A DNA stretch of 33,879 nucleotides from Mesorhizobium silamurunense (lineage in GTDB: Bacteria > Pseudomonadota > Alphaproteobacteria > Rhizobiales > Rhizobiaceae). A model generated the notes under the pieces. It had not been told where the DNA came from, did no database searches, and was given only the letters and a program-made list of their open reading frames with translations. How positions within the stretch are numbered: position 1 is the stretch's first letter; every line of letters starts with the position of its first letter. A program made the position numbers and the translations under genes. The stretch lies in the NCBI RefSeq assembly GCF_014843825.1, contig NZ_JHQR01000160.1:1-33879 (forward strand), read 5' to 3'. Below are positions 31,766 to 33,879 of this stretch, piece after piece.

Positions 31766-32158
31766 ATGTCGCATGATCTGTTCGAAGCGGCGAAGACGGC
31801 GATGGCCAAGGCCTATGCGCCCTATTCCAAGTTTCCGGTCGGCGCCGCGCTGCGCACCGAGGACGGGCGCGTCTTCACCGGCGCCAATATCGAGGTGGCG
31901 TCCTATCCCGAGGGCTGGTGCGCCGAGACCACCGCGCTCGGCCACTACATCATGGGCGGCGGCGGCAAGATCACCGAGATCGCGGTGATCGCCGAGCGCA
32001 TGGCCAAATGCTCGCCCTGCGGCGGCTGCCGGCAGCGACTGGCGGAATTCTGCCGGCCGGAGACGAAGCTCTATCTCTGCGATAATACCGGCGTGGTCGA
32101 GACGGTCACCATGGGCGACATGCTGCCTTACGGCTTCAGGGGCGATATCTTGAAATGA
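31766..32158 (+). CDS. cdd: Cytidine deaminase
   Basis: Zn-dependent deaminase turning cytidine/deoxycytidine into uridine/deoxyuridine, 130 residues, the short tetrameric form. Zinc and catalytic residues: Cys52-Ala-Glu54 (CAETTALGH) and PCGGC at 84-88 (Cys85, Cys88). SKFPVGAAL is the substrate loop. ATG 31766 with GAAGAGAAGAAG upstream is preferred to an in-frame opening at 31664 that would overlap the permease. It is 73 bases after the permease, in a salvage operon, and overlaps the phosphorylase by ATGA. Confidence 0.95.
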   Translation: MSHDLFEAAKTAMAKAYAPYSKFPVGAALRTEDGRVFTGANIEVASYPEGWCAETTALGHYIMGGGGKITEIAVIAERMAKCSPCGGCRQRLAEFCRPETKLYLCDNTGVVETVTMGDMLPYGFRGDILK

Positions 32159-32961
32159 AGGAAGCGCTGGATCATCTGGTCGAGAAACTGGACGGGCTGG
32201 CCCCGACCGCGGCGCTTGTTCTGGGCTCGGGCCTCGGCGGGCTGGTCGACCAGGTCGAGGACGCAAGGCGCGTTTCCTATGCCGAGCTGCCGGGCTTCCC
32301 GCGCAGCGGTGTTTCCGGCCATGCCGGCGAGGTCGTTGCCGGGCATTTCGCCGGCACGCCGGTGCTGATGCTTTCCGGCCGCGCCCATTACTACGAGCAC
32401 GGCAACGCGGCCGCGATGCGCCCTGCGCTGGAGGTGCTTGCCGGCATCGGCATCTCGCATCTCATCCTCACCAACGCCGCCGGCTCGGTCGATCCCGAGA
32501 TGGGACCGGGCTCGGTTATGATGATCACCGACCACATCAATTTTTCCGGCTCCAATCCGCTGATCGGCGAGCCGAGCGACCGCCGCTTCGTCGGCCTCAC
32601 CGGGGCCTATGATGCCGGCCTGCGCAAGGCGATCGAGACGGCGGCGAAGGCAACCGGCACCGCGCTCCACCAAGGCGTTTACATGTGGTTCTCGGGGCCA
32701 TGTTTCGAGACGCCGGCCGAGATCCGCATGGCGCGCGTCATGGGCGCCAACGCGGTCGGCATGTCGACCGTGCCGGAAGTCATCCTTGCCCGCTTTCTCG
32801 GCCTCAAGGTCGCCGCCTGCTCGGTCATCACCAACCTGGCGGCGGGCATGACCGGGGCGGAACTCTCGCACCAGGAAACCAAGGACATGGCGCCGGTCGG
32901 CGGCGCGCGGCTGGCGACGATCCTGCGGCGCGTCTTCGAGGAAGGCTTGTCGGAAAGCTGA
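32155..32961 (+). CDS. Purine-nucleoside phosphorylase (trimeric type)
   Basis: Cleaves purine (deoxy)nucleosides with phosphate to base and (deoxy)ribose-1-phosphate. It has 268 residues, the size of the PunA/PNP-II trimeric family. Conserved parts: GSGLGGL at 24-30 (phosphate loop), [28 protein letters not shown] (base-pocket Glu) and VITNLAAGM (the Asn of the family). The gene shares ATGA with cdd and TGATG with deoA, so the three salvage enzymes are translationally coupled. Confidence 0.95.
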   Translation: MKEALDHLVEKLDGLAPTAALVLGSGLGGLVDQVEDARRVSYAELPGFPRSGVSGHAGEVVAGHFAGTPVLMLSGRAHYYEHGNAAAMRPALEVLAGIGISHLILTNAAGSVDPEMGPGSVMMITDHINFSGSNPLIGEPSDRRFVGLTGAYDAGLRKAIETAAKATGTALHQGVYMWFSGPCFETPAEIRMARVMGANAVGMSTVPEVILARFLGLKVAACSVITNLAAGMTGAELSHQETKDMAPVGGARLATILRRVFEEGLSES

Positions 32962-33879
32962 TGCTCCCCCAGGAAATCATCCGCCGCAAGCGCGACGGCC
33001 ACAAGCTCTCGGCGCCCGAGATCGCGGCCTTCATCAAGGGGATAACGGCCGGCACGCTCTCGGAGGGCCAGATCGGCGCCTTCGCCATGGCCGTGTTCCT
33101 CAAAGGCATGAGCCGCGAGGAAGCGGTGGCGCTGACGCTCGCCATGCGCGATTCCGGCGATGTGCTCGACTGGTCCGATCTGCCGGGCCCGGTCACCGAC
33201 AAGCATTCGACGGGCGGCGTCGGCGACAATGTCTCCCTGATGCTGGCGCCGATCGTCGCCGCCTGCGGCGCCTATGTGCCGATGATATCCGGACGCGGCC
33301 TTGGCCATACCGGCGGCACGCTCGACAAGATGGACGCCATCCCCGGCTATGCCAGCCAGCCGAATGTGGCGCGCTTGCGCAAGACGGTGCTCGAGACCGG
33401 CTGCGCCATCATCGGCCAGACCGCCGATCTGGCGCCGGCCGACCGCCGGCTCTACGCGATCCGCGACGTGACCGGCACAGTCGAGTCGGTGCCGCTGATC
33501 ACGGCCTCGATCCTGTCGAAGAAGCTTGCGGCGGGCCTGGCCTCGCTGGTGCTCGACGTCAAGGTCGGCAACGGCGCCTTCATGGAGAAGTCGCGCGATG
33601 CGGTAGCACTTGCAAACAGCCTGGTCGAGGTCGCCAATGGCGCGGGCCTGAAGGCCTCGGCGCTGGTGACCGGCATGAACGAGCCGCTGGCCTCGGCCGC
33701 CGGCAATGCGGTGGAAGTGCGCAACGCCGTCGACTTCCTCGCCGGCCGGTTCCGCGATCGCCGGCTGGAGGACGTCACGCTTGCGCTCGCCGCCGAGATG
33801 CTGCAATCGGCGGGAATTGTCTCGTCCAACCAGGACGGGATCAGGCGCGCCGCCGAGACGCTGGCCGGCGGCCGCGCGG
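32961..33879 (+). CDS. deoA: Thymidine phosphorylase, partial at window edge
   Basis: Phosphorolyses thymidine and deoxyuridine to base and deoxyribose-1-phosphate. The first 306 codons of about 440 are seen. An N-terminal helical domain ([13 protein letters not shown]), the signature KHSTGGVGD at 81-89 (phosphate binding), [26 protein letters not shown] and [11 protein letters not shown] are all as in DeoA. It continues past the right edge. It overlaps the preceding stop by one base. With cdd and the phosphorylase it completes deoxynucleoside breakdown fed by the upstream importer. Confidence 0.95.
   Translation, partial: MLPQEIIRRKRDGHKLSAPEIAAFIKGITAGTLSEGQIGAFAMAVFLKGMSREEAVALTLAMRDSGDVLDWSDLPGPVTDKHSTGGVGDNVSLMLAPIVAACGAYVPMISGRGLGHTGGTLDKMDAIPGYASQPNVARLRKTVLETGCAIIGQTADLAPADRRLYAIRDVTGTVESVPLITASILSKKLAAGLASLVLDVKVGNGAFMEKSRDAVALANSLVEVANGAGLKASALVTGMNEPLASAAGNAVEVRNAVDFLAGRFRDRRLEDVTLALAAEMLQSAGIVSSNQDGIRRAAETLAGGRA

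Noticed and set aside
30700..31809. 369-codon minus-strand frame opposite the second permease
   Set aside because: Composition typical of antisense frames and it crosses the permease-cdd gap without any feature of its own.
32679..33806. 375-codon minus-strand frame opposite deoA
   Set aside because: No recognisable domain; deoA motifs on the plus strand are unmistakable.
1..33879. CRISPR array
   Set aside because: No regularly spaced repeats of 25-40 bases were seen; the only tandem repeats are the two 9-base copies near the integrase.

Overview
The window looks like the edge of an integrative and conjugative element (ICE) of a Mesorhizobium-type alphaproteobacterium (Rhizobiales), together with the host chromosome beside it. 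The evidence is high GC, a rhizobial-style traG-trbBCDEJLFGI conjugation cluster followed by a DUF2274 gene, a tyrosine integrase abutting the 3' end of a tRNA-Ser(GGA) gene, and remnants of nad/bio vitamin genes of the kind carried on Mesorhizobium symbiosis islands. The genus is inferred from gene content, not from a search.

Layout. 1-2770 is a decay zone: a partial IS6-family element, a C-terminal fragment of a flavin monooxygenase joined to an internally deleted nadC, a frameshifted bioD, the first codons of bioA cut off by a lone group II intron domain V, and unidentified debris. 2771-3888 is a complete IS5/IS903-type element. It lacks a target duplication and has removed the front of a metallophosphoesterase gene (to 4845). 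5015-9821 is a compact cargo module. A 458-codon ATP-grasp/PEP-synthase-like gene faces a leftward operon with three genes: an HD phosphohydrolase (DatZ/YfbR type), a fusion of a P-loop kinase-like domain with an adenylosuccinate-synthetase-like domain, and a DUF7002-like protein. A divergent small HTH regulator sits at the operon's head, with a palindrome TTGCAAATTTGCAA in the shared promoter region and a second copy of the core inside the regulator gene. The synthetase domain has Ser where PurA has its catalytic Asp (GSEGKG instead of GDEGKG). That is the replacement I associate with PurZ of 2-aminoadenine phages, and it stands beside a DatZ-like gene. This is the most interesting part of the window.

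10130-22370 is the conjugation module: coupling protein, ribbon-helix-helix protein and a mating-pair-formation T4SS, most genes overlapping by a few bases, with no trbK. 22452-23774 is the integrase, facing leftward, and the tRNA-Ser at 23889-23978 marks the element/chromosome boundary. The relaxase and the other element end are not in the window.

23979-33879 is ordinary chromosome: two small membrane proteins, a GNAT acetyltransferase, an anti-sigma-like membrane protein, slyX, and a nucleoside uptake and salvage locus. That locus comprises a BMP-family binding protein, a double ABC ATPase, two permeases, cdd, a purine nucleoside phosphorylase and deoA, the last cut by the window end. The imported nucleosides would be deaminated or phosphorolysed by the downstream enzymes. 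All assignments rest on reading motifs and gene order; no database search was run.
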